A stretch of 64,000 nt of DNA from Phlegmacium glaucopus (Eukaryota; Basidiomycota; Agaricomycetes; Agaricales; Cortinariaceae), in assembly GCA_015039465.1 (NCBI GenBank), contig MU130701.1:280169-344168 (forward strand), read 5' to 3'. Numbering within the stretch: position 1 is the first letter of the stretch; each line of letters begins with the position of its first letter. The translations under genes and the position numbers were made by a program. Positions 21,096 to 34,400 of the stretch are shown here, one piece after another. The notes below the pieces were generated by a model, which was given only the letters and a program-made list of their open reading frames with translations, was not told the origin of the DNA and ran no database searches.

Positions 21096-24000
21096 TGAAG
21101 ATGAGGGTTCCGGTCAAGAAGGGATGAGGACTGAAAAAGGGATGGGAAGGGACTACTGAATTATAACGGAGATCAAGATCGCTGTCATTACCCCATTTAT
21201 AGGTTCACTTAATCGGAATCACAGCACCGCCTTACCGATGAGAAATAATATTCATTTTTGGTCCTTGCGTGTGCGTGAGGGGTCCTCCGACTCCACTTCT
21301 TCGGAAACGAGAAGTTGAACGTTGGCAGGAAAGCTTATAAAATGAAAAATATGATATAATAAAGGAGGAAAAGGCATACACAAAGTTATTAATATTGTGC
21401 CTGCGCAGCGGGCGACGACGACGTGTCGGAACTTGAACGTCGAGTTCGCACATCCCACTCTGCGAAAGAAGCATCAAGCGCCGACAAACGCCCTCTCATG
21501 ATGTGAAAAGTCTTTGCCGGTAAAAACCCCGTCGACATCGCGTGCTATGAAAATGGGATTCGAACAAATGGATGCGCCGACTCGGAGCTCAATCTTTGCC
21601 ACATAACAAACCTTTCATCTTCTATCAAAGACATTCTCTGTCACCCCTATGTCCCAATATCCTACATCCCATCCTCCGTTCAAGACGCGAGAGATGAACC
21701 AGAATAAACCTATACAGCGATGAGAATGGACATGAAACGATATTGTTGATGATGATAAACCACCGTGGGAGTTTGTTCCTTTCGGTGCTAGCACGGGGTT
21801 TGCTAATCTTATCTACCGTGACACCTATCTTATGATACGACTTGATACGACTCTCTTGGGCTGGACATCGGTATCAACTATGTCGTGAGCCATTTGCAAA
21901 TAGTAAATATTTATTTATGGGCGGTCGTGTCGTGGGTAGCAACGTTAACCATAGGGATAGTGGAAAATAATGCCTTTGAAAGCCGCGGTGTCTGAGGGGG
22001 ATACATATCTGCATATTGAAGCCACACGAATACAACGGGAACTATCTAATAGAAGCGATCGTTCCAGCCGGTAGCAGCCACGCTGTGTGTTTATGTTAGG
22101 CGAAAACATTGAACCCGGCATTACACTTCTCTGCCTTCGTCACTACTTTTTCAATTGTTTACCTGGCGTTGCAGTGGACTTGGTATATAAAAATGGCAAG
22201 GACACAAAAATATCACATTTTTCGTAATACTAATACGTTCTCGAGGGTTTCATTTGGTCAAGATGACGGCAGAGAAGTAACGGCACTCGAGGTCACCGGT
22301 CACCCAAGTTCAAACAAAAAAACAATATGCCTCTGAAGCTCTGATGACGTTCATGTTTGAGATCTAGGAGGTCCTGTCCATCTACTATCTGCAGTTTGGT
22401 GTACATATGCATAAACCTAGTAAGGATCACATAATTAGATCAGTAGTTGATATCATTTACATACGCATATTCCATATGGTATATACATTTACAGCAGGCC
22501 TTCCCTCTCCTACTATATTTACCGAGTCTGATTCCCTCCAAATCTTCTTCATCGCCTCAAGGGCAGTAGACGCAGCAAGGGTCGTTATTAATAAAACCTT
22601 CCCCGGCTCAGTCCGGTGTTTGCACGTCGTTTCACTGGCAGACATCTCTACTCATAGTAAACGCAGGGTACGTTTAGCCCATTGTATCCGTGTCGCAGTT
22701 GAATATAGTTTTTGAACCAAACAAAAGAAACAATCACCCACAATTAGTTAGCACAGAACTTCAAGTTGTCGTAATGGAGCATCAAAAGGGATGACAAAGA
22801 GGTAAAAGCTGAATCCTGATTGGTTTGAGGCAGATACAGTTGACGGACAGAATATACATTAGAATCATCATCTGAGTCACAGGGCTGTCCAGAATGAAAA
22901 TCCTTTTGTTTTTGCTCCTACTTTACCCAGGCCCTCTTCTAAATTTCCAGATAGAGTGCTTAATCGCCCTATAGCTATTTTGAATGCTGATGATCAGCTG
23001 ATGCGCCAACCTCGGGCCGATATCCGGAAAATCTTTGCCATCGTCTCGCAGTTACCTCAAGTTCAAAGGTTCATGTCGTTCTAAGACTCGCGTGCAAAAG
23101 AGTAAAAATCCATATTAAAAATCAAGTATCGAAGGTGCAGTTCAATAGCCTTCAATAGTAGTTTGGACGGGATTTGAGTATACCCGATGTTATTACACAT
23201 GGTTTCTATACAAAATGAATGTTTGTTTATGCAAAGCTCCTTGGGATCGCCGGTAATCAAGAAATCAATGAAACATTATGCGTTTTACATGTATTAAATT
23301 ATAATACCCCAGATTTTTCACCCAGTTGGATTGATGTGACCATCTGTCAAGACACTTCCGAGTCCCCATTGGGAACGTACAATTGGCCTCAAACGACTCA
23401 CATAAAAGCTCACATATGTAACATGCAATGCGACTCGCGTGGCCTCCGATAAACAAGGTGCGAAATTACCTTGATAAATCACATGCTGAAAGCAAATGAA
23501 ATGGCTTTTGTTGACAACTAAAATGGAAAGTTCTAAATCAATTCTGAATTTGGTAATAAATCTTTATCATATTTTTCCCCACGTAGTCGATCATAAAATC
23601 TGCCCAACAAAACCAGATTGTTTCACAGATTTTTATCAGTTTGATGATGATGCAGTGACAAAGTCTTAGATCTTAGGCTCACAAGCGCTCGTTGTAACGT
23701 AAAGACCTTGTTATCCACACCTCGGGCCGCCGGCCTCCCATTGCCTGCAAGCTACCAAAGGGCACAGCTAACTCGATCATTCAATTTTCAATCTCAATTT
23801 TCTCGAATGTGCACAGACTCCTACTCTTGTCCCAGAAAATTTCCCAATAATTGTATGTAGTATCACCGCCCCAGGACTCAAGACCTTCCGGTTAACACTT
23901 CGACACAGCTATTCGCAACCCAGAACGTCCTATCAAAGTTGACACGGTTAGGGTAATAGAAGTCGGTATATCAACTCTAGCCAGATGAACCGGTGCAATG

Positions 24001-24208
24001 TACAATCAAATACTGTCTGTCATGCGCAAATACGCAAACTTAGGCCAGTAGAGTCCGTTAGTTGAGTCTTTGAATCCAGGACTTTGGAAAAACCGAAATA
24101 CAGAGCGCAATATCCCCCAAGCGAAGACATCACACGAAGAGATGAAAACATCACATCCAAACCGACAAAAAAAGGAGCCCTGCGTCCAAACAGAACAACC
24201 ACCTACTG
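21096..24208. other. Intergenic, nothing recognised
   Basis: This is about 3.1 kb between the 5' end of the cysteine-rich membrane protein gene and the 3' end of the Rsc-like gene. I see no family motif, no paired splice sites joining open frames and no terminal repeats. A 62-codon minus-strand frame (22645-22457) begins at a good ATG but matches nothing I know. Confidence 0.4.
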
Positions 24209-27200
24209 TCATTCTCCTATATGTACACCATCCGCCTCCATCTCCTTCCACACGTCCCTCAGTATCTCAGTAACAGTAGGAGGAATAACCGTCCTGGTTC
24301 GTTTCGCATCGACACCAGACCCCTCCCATTCATCTTCATCTCCTTCTCCTTCCTCTCCTTCCCTTGCTCCATTACTACTAGCACCCTCCCGGCGTTTCCT
24401 CTTCGTCGCTATAAACGTCAAATACTCCAAACTATACCTAGGTCCTCTATCACGGGGCATATTCATAGGAGGAGCTGCGAACCATAAAACTTCATTCGTA
24501 ACTGGATCGCGGTCGAATAACTTGGCTATAACAATAAAAAAAAGAAACAATGTCGTCAGTAATTAGAAAGTGAAAAAATAAGCCGTTTCCACAAGACCGC
24601 TGATAAGGATCAAACTAGGGTGCCTTACCTGTTTCTGCTGGGAGTTTCTCCACTTGACCAGGACCTCCAATAGCCGCTATACCTCCAGCAGCAGTGACAA
24701 CAGAACGATCATGTCCCAATGTGGTAGTAGGTAAACGTTGAGTCTGCGGCTGATGAACGACATGTTGCATATACGGTTGAAATTGCTGATATGGATTCTG
24801 CGATAAAACAGTATGCGGAGTCTGTGGAGGTGGTGCAGCAGGAGGTGGCGGTTGTGGTTGTGGTTGTGGTTGCTGTTGTGGTTGTCCTCGGCTTGGATTT
24901 CCATCACTACGAAGTTTTTTTCTAACACTCTCGCCGTCTCCACCCGCCGAATCTACACCACCACCAGAAGGAACATTCGCAACAATCCCACCTGGCCCCT
25001 TCATTCCCTTCATTATACCCACACGACCCACTAAAAATGGACTCCCAACCCTCTTCGGCCAAATCGTTTTCTCAAACCGATAAATGGGCATAAACTCCTC
25101 CCCTCCTTCCTGCCTAACTTCTTCAGGAATACATCCATTCCAATTCCTAATCCTCACAAACACCCGCTCTAAATCATTATACTCCGACTCACAAACATAC
25201 AACGGAAAACCAGGGTACCAGAAAGGAGGTCGAGGTCTTCCTCTGATATGTTGATCTGTGAATTGACATGCGACTTTCTCGATCAGGTCTTCAATTGGAT
25301 GATCGGCGAAATGAACTTGTTTAAAAAGATGAGGGGATTTTTTTTCAGAGTGAGTTTTTTTTTTCGGGCAAGGGGTTTCCCGAAGAAGAGCAGTAGACGT
25401 ACGAGTTTTGAATACTTCTCCTTCCCAAAACTGCCTATTGGACGGATGGAAAGTCTATTAAAAAAAAGAAAAGTTTACTCTCGAAAGATAACTTGACAGA
25501 ACAACCACCGACCTGCTCGGGTCTATAATACCACGAAACCGTTATCCCATACCGACCCTTTTTTACTCTAAAATAAGAGATTAATCAGCCCAAATCAAAC
25601 TCTTTACTTTCATTTTAATAATAAATAAATACTCACACTAGATCATCAGATTCCGATGTCCAGCATTTAAACACCTGACCCACAATCGGTTTACTCGGAT
25701 CATCAGGGTTACTCAAATGCACCCAATCGCCAAGTTTGAGTTTCCATCCTTTGTAATTCACTTCATCCACAAACGTTCGGTCCCGCGTAGGTGGTACACG
25801 ATAGGTGGTAGCATTCACATTTGAAACGCCGCCACCTTGATGTTCATCAGTAGCTGCAGAAGTGGTGGTTGTAGAAGTCAAAGCGGCCGTAGAAGAAGAA
25901 GAAGATGCAGGGAAAGGCTTCACGGTCCCTGGACCTGCAGGCAATGACGCGAAATTGGTAGTAGAGACGTAGGGTGGCCCTGGAGGGGGATTAGGCGATG
26001 TGATGGATTGGTAGAATCGCTATATCAGATTCAACGAAATGAATACGATGGAAGGAAAGGGTGTCGTGTTTACCTGCAGTAGAAGCGTCATCCCATACGC
26101 TTCTGTACCAGGATCATGCCATTTCCGTGCTTTCTCAAAGATGTGTGCCATATCTGTATCAAAATCTTTGGCACTTTTATATAATTTGTGGCGGCTACGT
26201 GTCTATATAGATAGATATAGATGGGTTGCAGGATAAGTGGGTTATAATGAAAAGGGAAATAGGTCATACCTCGATCTGTTTAAGGGAGATTGACGTCGTA
26301 CTAGAAAGATGTAGCGCTGGTGAAGGCTCCTCCGGGATCGATTCCAAACAGACAGCAAGTCGATTTCCACTTTGTGCGTCAAGTTAGAATTTTTTTTAAA
26401 ACCTCGACACCATCAGTTAAGCCTACATTATATCCTTATGACTCTTAATCAAATGCACGATATCCGATAATCGCTCCTACAAACATCAATAATAATATAA
26501 CAACTTTGAATTCGGTAATATGCTGCACAGTTACTTACCAGCTTTACTTCACCCATCCAACCTTCCTCTCCAAAACCAGGCCAGCTCGGAAGCCCCTTCT
26601 CTAACTGTTTGATGATCTCGTCACTCTGGGGATCCCGGTCCGTCTGAACACCTGCTAGTCCATCATCCTCCGGGCCCTCGGAGTCGGGCGTGACGATATC
26701 CACATCTGGATCTGAAGGGATGGTTGAAGACGTATCGAGAACTTGTCCTGCTGGCATTGTTATTGTACGTGTTGGAATAGTAGGAGCGGCTGGTAGAGGT
26801 GCCACAGCCTTCGATGGTTGTCCGTCTTTTGAGGCAGAAGATGATGATTCAGCGGCTGCGCCATGCACTTTCTGAGCTGAAGAAGGCGGTGGAGAACCCC
26901 GTGGATGAGGGAGTATGGATCTTTTCTTCCATTCAGCTTCTAACAGAGTCTAAGTAAGGTAGAAAAGGTCAATAGAAGGGGAAAAAAGTAATAGCAAAGA
27001 CTGAGTGAGAGACGCGAAAGCAAAAGAAAAAACCGCCACCACTCACCTTCAAAGAACCAGCATCCAACGCTATCTGACTATCAGGTTCATTGTAGAACAA
27101 CGCGTTCCAAAACACGAGCGACAAGTCAGCGTATACATCTGACGCTTCTCTATATCGACCTTTCTCAACACCCGCTTGTATATTTTTCAAACATCTCGGT

Positions 27201-27442
27201 TCAGGTATGACCTAAATGCTGACAAGTTAATACTTTTTTTTGGATATATAACACACACAAAACAAAACAAAAAAAAGAGATGTATCGCGTACATCATAAT
27301 AAGCTGGCCATTCCGTTCGATCGACAAGGTCCATGAACATGGAAGCTAATTTCACAGGTCGTTTGCTTCGTATTGAAGTGGTGTTTAGAAGGGCTTGTAT
27401 AATCTCTTCTATGGCAGCTTTTTGAGATAGTGTTATTGGCAT
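24209..27442 (-). CDS. Rsc1/Rsc2-like bromodomain-BAH subunit of a SWI/SNF-type remodeller
   Basis: This is a probable nuclear subunit of the RSC chromatin-remodelling complex that binds acetylated histone tails. The eleven exons are 27442-27293, 27211-27047, 26949-26539, 26476-26427, 26369-26270, 26202-26074, 26019-25637, 25567-25513, 25454-25403, 25315-24629 and 24525-24209 (832 residues), all in phase. Bromodomain 1 (about residues 5-110) contains WPAYYDVIPEPRCLKNI and FWNALFYNEPDS. A second, more degenerate bromodomain (about 245-345) contains FDTDMAHIFEKARKWHDPGTEAY. The BAH domain (about 415-545) contains LKLGDWVHLSNPDDPSKPIV, GRYGITVSWYYRPEQTFHP and FADHPIEDLIEKVACQF. The domain order and FYPLYVCESEYN-type region match yeast Rsc1/2, but the AT-hook of the yeast proteins is not obvious. 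A Gln/Pro-rich linker lies near residue 640. Confidence 0.9.
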
Positions 27443-28794
27443 GTTGGCTTTTTGGAACGAGTGGTTTAAATTTGACACTTGTTTGGCTGTTCACAAGTCT
27501 TTCGGCATTTTCCGGAGTGGGGGTTGGTGTCTACGCCGCCATCGCCGCCGCCCCACATCTGCTTTGAGAATTGGAAACTTGGAGCAAAGTCGTCAATTCG
27601 AACTACAGATATGTAACAAAAAAATTGGGGGCCGAACTTGTGGAACTATCTCACTTGAACGTTTGAACGTTCAAGAACCCTAGCAACCACCATACATATT
27701 TCTTTGCTATGTACAAATACAAACAAGTTAGATTGTTATCACTGTTTCACGACGCCCCAGCCTCGGGCTTTTGTATCGTACATTTTAACAATTGTTTCCC
27801 CCAGTTCAGTCTCTCGGGAAAAAGTGCAGGCCAAACCCCTGGGTCGTAGTTCTTCTTCCCTGCCTGACAGCCCATCGGCCGCATCACATCCACGGGGTTT
27901 GAAACCCCTGCAATCAATTTTGATTGCGCAGAATCCATGATCCTTGACTTCGCGGGGGGGAGACAGAAAGGGGGTCTTGCCACAAGCCTTTTGGCGCTGG
28001 GTTATTACGGCACGAGGGAAAAAAGCCCTGGCGGCCCGAACCCTGTTCGGGTGAATACTCCACGAATCTCATTTCAACCACAGGGGCTTTGAAGAAATCT
28101 TTAATTCTAAAACCTAAAAGTTTTCGGGACAACCCCCCTGACAACAAAGCCTAATCACACGGGGATTTTGGGAGGTGGGGTTCCGAGTCCAAATATGTTC
28201 ATCAAGTTACTCGTTTCGGCGATAGTTAGCAGTACAAAAGACTGAGGCCCTCGGACGACCGAGGGAGGCTTCGAGGGAGGTTGGTATGGTTAAATTATAT
28301 TTACGCCTTGAGGTCTAGAATCTGTTGCGTTGACTTTCGAGTTGTCAAGGCCACTCTTGACAACTTTGCATGACCCGACGACTGTTTTGCAGATTTATCG
28401 CAACCGTTGGGCGTCGCTTGATACAATTGCACGGGAACTCGTTTTCAAAACCAGCGCAACGAATGGTACGGATAACAACTGTAGTATTGGAGATTGTTCA
28501 TTCTTTTATGGATAACAAAGGTTCAAAAAGTATGTATGTAGCGACAGCAAAAAGATCAAACATAGTTCAAAAACAAAAACAAAAAAAGAAGAAAAGGCCG
28601 TTTATAATTTCATCTCCAAGTTCGTCAAATAATCTTTCATGAAAAAAAAAAAGTTCCTGCCCAAAAACCCGTTGAGCTCGAAGCTCAAAACAGACAATTT
28701 CAACAAAACAAAAAAACAAAACAAAACAACAAATTTTTCCCAAAACGATCAAAAAAAAAAACTTGATACCAACCACCCCCCCGAAAAAATATTT
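27443..28794. other. Intergenic; G/C-run-rich block then A-rich 3' flank
   Basis: Upstream of the Rsc-like gene, about 27740-28200 is unusual for its many G and C homopolymer runs and short palindromes, unlike the surrounding sequence. No gene is recognised in it. About 28560-28800 is an A-rich low-complexity tract just beyond the stop of the zinc-finger gene and probably includes its 3' untranslated region. Confidence 0.4.
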
Positions 28795-30438
28795 TCAAAA
28801 AACAAGCACACGTCCAAGCATAAACCCAGACCTCCCTCCAAAATTCATATTATTCCTCACATCCTTCCCTCCTAACCCAGTTCCCTGTCCAAGTCCAGGA
28901 CCAGGAAGCGTTCCACTCCATCCACAAGGATGATAAGGAGCATTATTAACATTCTCATCCCATGAATTCCGTTCTTCCCTGGGTAAGTTCCTACGAACGG
29001 GTGGGAGAGGTACAGTTGTAGCGCGGTAAGAGTCTTCAGAATGTAAGTTAAAGTTTTGGAGTGTACCGGGGATCCATTGGGATGGTGAGGGTGCTCGGCG
29101 TCGCCTTTTTTGACCTGGAGGTTTGGATGCTGTTGTTGTTGTTGATGTTGATGATGCGGAGGTTGTGGCGGGTGTGGTGGTAGAACAGCTTGGAGGGGAA
29201 GCGCTATCCGTCGTTGGGGAGATTGGCACATGCGCACGCTTTCCTGGTCTAGGTACGGAAGCGTTCGCGTTCTTTTCATGAGGAGGCGGTGGTGTAGATA
29301 TAGAAGGGACCGGTTGAGATGTTGAGGTAGGAGAATTGGCAGAAGGAGACCCAGATGACGATTTATGGGACGAAGAAGGTGAGTTTACAGGTTTCAAAAT
29401 GCAACGTTTGACATGTCTGTTCAGGTTGGACGCAACCCCAAAACGACGACCGCATGTATCACACACAAAAGCTAAAATCATAAAGGGTGAGGATCGCACA
29501 AATCTCCAGTTGTCAATAGATACGCATACCTTTCTCTCCAGTGTGAACGAGAAGATGCTAAAAAAAAAAGATCCAATAAGAAAAAAGCCTCTACACAAAG
29601 AATAATTAACTCACTTTTCTCAAGGTGCTTGGACGGTCAAAGCTATTTCAATTTCAAATCAGTGAGTTCAATTTTTTTTTTACAAAAACAGCACTTACCG
29701 TTTATGACACATGGTACAGGCGTGTTTCTTCTCCCGCGATGGAGAGTCAGGGACGCCTTGAACGGCTACGACCGGCTCTACCGGACGGATAGGTCTAACC
29801 GTATGGTGAGAGATAATAGCGGCGGCGGACCCTTGTGGGATCTCATAATCTGCTGCCATCTGTGATGATGACTCCTGTTGCTCCTGCTGCTGGTGCTGCT
29901 GGTCCCCAATTTGAGTTGATCGACCATTTGGATTGAGAAGGACAGCCATCGCAGCAGGTGTAGGTAGCTGTGCAGTTGGGGAACAGACGATGGATGTAGA
30001 TGGATTCCTAGCGCTTTTAACGGATGATGATGATGGAAAGACCTGAGGAGGCTGTGGTGGTGGTGGTGGATAAACTGGAGGAGGAGCAGGCGCAACAATT
30101 GGATGGGCGGTTTGAGACCAATCCCATTGATTGTACACCGATATATCCTCGGGAACGATAAAGGTGTTGCTAGATGAAGGATTCCCGGCGAATCCGATCC
30201 CGGTGGCGTCCAAAGAGCTACTGTTATTGTTATTGTTGTCCACAAGACTTGTCGTGCAGAGTCTAGAGGCTGCAAGCTCTCCGCGGTCAACGAAATATCG
30301 ATGATAGTCTTGATGTGGGTAAGTAAAGGATGATGATGATCCCCTCGAGAAGCCATTTGCGAAATTTGAAGCGTCATCTGGAGCAGAGAGATAAGGATGG
30401 TGAGGATAGTCAAAGCTGTTGTTATACGCTTGCATCAT
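28795..30438 (-). CDS. Two-finger C2H2-type transcription factor
   Basis: This is a probable nuclear DNA-binding regulator. The exons are 30438-29699, 29642-29615, 29557-29530 and 29471-28795 (490 residues); three short introns split the finger region, and the two 28 nt exons join in phase. Finger 1 is CTMCHKRFDRPSTLRKHLLVH (C-x2-C-x12-H-x3-H), then the TGEKAFV linker, then finger 2 with C-x2-C and SNLNRHVKRC, a C2HC form. The first 245 residues are low complexity (Asn, Ser, Pro and Gln runs), and the C-terminal part is Ser/Thr/Pro-rich. A cluster of basic residues (GQKRRRRAPS) after the fingers may be a nuclear localisation signal. The target genes cannot be inferred. The ATG at 30438 was chosen because no in-frame ATG occurs upstream. 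Confidence 0.85.
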
Positions 30439-31415
30439 GATGGATGGATAGACGATGATGATGCTGATGATAGTGGAGGGGGGCAAAAGTTTGAAAACAA
30501 CAATGGATGGGCGTCGGGGGTAGAAAAAATCTGTGTGTGTGTGCGCGCGTTGATGTTATATATCTCTTTGTCCGATCTAATACGTTAACCCTCGAAGATT
30601 CGTAGAAATTTAGAAGGTTCAGGCACCCAGGGTATAACCAATTTCTGAAGAAAAAAAAAAAAGAAAGAAAGGAAAGAAGAAAGGAAAAAAAAAAAAAAGA
30701 TTCGAGTTTTACGTGGATGAAGGGGTTCGCGGAAACTCTGTCCGAACTCGGGGGCTTTTTTTTTTTTTGTGTGTGTGTATGCTCGCAATCTTGTTACCAA
30801 CCCCCTTCTCATTAACCTTTTTGTAATAACCCACACACACACACACACCTTCCAATCGTTCTGATCTTGGAATATATGTCAATCCCCCTCCTCCTACCTC
30901 ATGTTTGAAACACATGTTGATCTGCCCTCGATTGTGGCTCAACTCATCGATACGATCCAGAATTCCAAACCCACAACCCACAAACCCATTAGCCAACCAA
31001 CCCAACCCAACAAACACCTTGTGATCCCCTTTCTTCTTTTTACCTCATTGTTGCCGAGGTCGATTAGCTATCGATGTTAACTATCGTGGCTATGAAAAGT
31101 TCTCTCACGCTTTTAGTATGGTAACAAATAAATCAACCATCGATAGGCACTAGTAAGGTGTACAACATCTCATGCTAAATGCTTTGCAGGGATATCATCG
31201 ATTTCCAATGGTAACATAGTTTAAAAGTCTAGTCGCGATCTTCGGAACCTCCAAGGGGCCGGCCCGAGATCCAAGATAACGATAATGGTAAGTAACTCAT
31301 GGTACTAGTACATCCTTCATCCTTCAAAAATCCCTGGAACAAACACGCACACAAAACCGGCGTTCCTTTCAAATCATCGATCTCATCACAAAAGCCCAAA
31401 CCAACGTTTCTTCCT
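30439..31415. other. Intergenic with microsatellites
   Basis: This is the upstream region of the zinc-finger gene. It carries an A-rich tract (about 30648-30700), a T-run followed by GT repeats (about 30757-30778) and a CA repeat (about 30832-30848). A GTGTGTGTGTGCGCGCG stretch lies near 30533-30549. No coding signal was found in the rest. Confidence 0.5.
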
Positions 31416-34400
31416 TTACTTGAATTTACTCAATAACTTGCTACTACCTGATAACCAAAAAAATGTTTCATCAACAATCAACAAAAATCAAGTTCAAACA
31501 AACCCCCCTTCACTTACTCTGTGCGAGATTCTCAACGTGACTTTCGATCCGATCTCTTTGCTTTCCTGCTATTTTATCAACAGCGTTCAACGCAAGTCCT
31601 AGCGCACTAGGCAAAGAGGGCTTAGCGCTACTCGATGAGGGGTAATTCACTGATGGAGCTAGAAATTAAATAACTCGTGAAAGATAAGGACAAAAGGCAG
31701 GGTTTCATGACTTACGAACAGGCATAGGCGGCGCAGTAGACATCCAAGGCGCAGATAACGATTGAGAATAAGGACCTGACGCACCATAACCTTGATGAGG
31801 GGACGACGACGACGGCATATTGCTACCAAAATAAGTTCCATCACCAGGGGCTTGTGGGAACGATACACCACCAGTAGGCGACGAAGAGCCAGACGGGAAG
31901 GCAGGTCCGCCAGGATATTGAGATCCCCCAACACCAGGTCTATCGTACGAGAATTGACTGCCTGGGAACGCCATAGTCGGACTAAGAGGTGGGGAGACAT
32001 GTCCAGGCCCAGGCCAAGCAACTGACGTAGCAGCGTAACTCGATCCGTGTACACCAGAATTATACATCGAAGCACCTTGCGGCTGGCCTGGATAGCTCGA
32101 AGGCGTATATGGCGAGTTATATTGTGGACCAGTAGGGAAACCGACAGGCGGCCCATGTTGACCATGCACAGGAGGACCACCCGTAGATAAATAAGACGAA
32201 CTCCCATAATGATCGTGCGTATTAGCAGCTACATTATTAATATATGTCGATTCAGCGACTGGAGGTGAATAACGACTGGGAGTCGTATTCGTACCGGAAG
32301 CCGTATTTGGACGCGGGGGAGGCTTGTTACTCAGGCTTGACGTCGGCCTAAGTGCTGATGATCCTCCTCCAGTAAGATTGTATGAAGAAGCTGAGAACGT
32401 TTGAGGTCGTGTCAAATTAGCTCCACCACCAAGTCCGCTATTATTACCACCACTAGATGGTCTACGTTCAGGATGAGCAGAGAATTTCGGTACTGGAGGT
32501 GTATCCAAGTCCCATTCGGCAGGTGGCCAACGCGGCCGGTTTTGTGTAGACGTAGCCGGTTTCGAAGTTTCTTGTACAGAAGATGATGGTGACAACGATG
32601 TGGCAGCAGCAGCGGAATGGTGGTGGTGTCCAGATTGAGGAGGCCGATTTTGCGTTTGAGAAGGAGGTCTTACTTGCGTTGCTGTTGACGGTCTCAACGG
32701 ACGGCTTACATGATATCCAGAGTTGCCGGGATGAGTCGGATGGAGAGGTGGAGGTGTTGGTAATCTTCCATCACCGCCGCCTCCACTTGGCCCTGGAATA
32801 TTCTGACGTCCAAATTCATTGGTAAGCGTAGTAATCGGATCTTGTAATTGGTTATGACTAGACGGATAGTTTTGGAGTGATGATCCGTCCGCAGGAGGAT
32901 AGCCTTGACGAACCGGGCCACCTCCATTACTAGGATAAGATTGAGCAGACTGTGCATTATATCCTTGAGATGGAGCGCCGGCAGGAGGATACCCGTGAGA
33001 GTGTCCAGTAGAGGCAGGATAGCCTTGGTAAGATGAACCTCCAGCAGTTGAATATGATTGAGGATGTTGTCCCCAATTTGGAGAATGAGCATGAGGAGCC
33101 TGTCCTTGAGAATGCGGACTGTATGACTGTGGGGACTGGGCTTCGCCAGAAGGAAGATCAGGCCGACTCGCAACAGCATGGTATGATTGAGCAGGCTGAC
33201 CTCCGACTGGCGAGTACGGTTGAGAAGCTTGAACCTGAGTGGGACGATACGACTGCGGATGTTGTCCACCAGCAGGAGGCGTGTAGGATTGGGTAGGCTG
33301 CCCTGCAGTGTACGAGTGTACTTGAGTTAAAGGCGGTTGAGGAGGGTGACCTCGGGAAGGAGGGCGCGGCTGTGGATGATGCACGCCACCAGGAGGAGGA
33401 TATGGTCCTCGAGAGGGAGATTGTGGACGATGTTGTCCAACAGCAGCAGACGGATAGGATTGGGTAGACTGTCCTGCAGCGTATGTATGTACCTGAGTTA
33501 AAGGCGGTTGAGGAGAATGACCCCGGGAAGGAGGCCGCGGCTGTGGATGATGCACGCCACCAGGAGGAGGATATGGTTCTCGAGAGGGAGATTGTGGACG
33601 ATGCACGCCACCAGGAGGAGAATACGGTCGAGGGGAATGTCCCTGCACAGGTGGATACGGCTGAGAAGATTGTGCGCTAACCTGAGGATGTGCTTGCGCC
33701 TGTAAAGTTGGGGCAGTAGACGCAGGACGAGTACTAATATTAACCGGAGGTGGAGACGCCACCGGTGGAACATTTGCTACCACAGGCGCATTCTGCACTA
33801 CAACGGATGGAACCTCTGGAGCCGTCGCAACAGCAGCAGCAGCAACGCGCGTGTCAATATTCGTTACAGTTTGTGACGGAATAGGATCGGTCGATTCATC
33901 ATCATCATCAAATCCCAAAGTATACGGCGGAGGCGGCACATCATCCTTTTCCTCTTTCTGAAGAGCGAGCCATTCCTCATACGTCTGTCCACCTCCTCCA
34001 GGATCCACACCACCAGCAGCATTACTCGTTTCAGCCGAAGCCGAAGATGAGGACCCTGACATAGATTCCTTAGATTTAGAGTTAAGCTCTTCATACCTCG
34101 GACGCGAAGACCAATAATGTTCCAACTCCTTCAGAGGAAAATTCTCAGAGACAGGTCTTTCATTCCGAAGACCTTCAGCGGCCAGACCACATATGCGCAT
34201 GTACCTATATAAATAGATTAAAAAACACGAAACAATCATTCGATCAAAATGCAAAAAAAATAAAAATTTACCAATCGGACGGAACTTCATAACCATCTGC
34301 ATCGAGTGCTAGGAAAGGGTACTTGGCCGATTCGGGGAGATCGCGTTTATGTTCAACTATTGGCATGAACGCTGTGCCCTCATCATATCTATCGAGCGTT

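Noticed and set aside
21530..21600. GTTCGAATCCC-like T-arm on the minus strand near 21555, possible tRNA
   Set aside because: No matching acceptor stem or D-arm could be placed at the right distance.
22457..22645. 62-codon minus-strand frame starting MSASETTC
   Set aside because: Good start codon but no homology, no splice partners and no conserved neighbour; chance cannot be excluded.
30750..30850. GT and CA runs as a possible repeat-array system
   Set aside because: Simple microsatellites without spacers or regular units.
32706..33269. Long alternative frames opposite and within the GH99-like tail
   Set aside because: They are shadows of low-complexity repeats; the spliced frame is supported on both sides.
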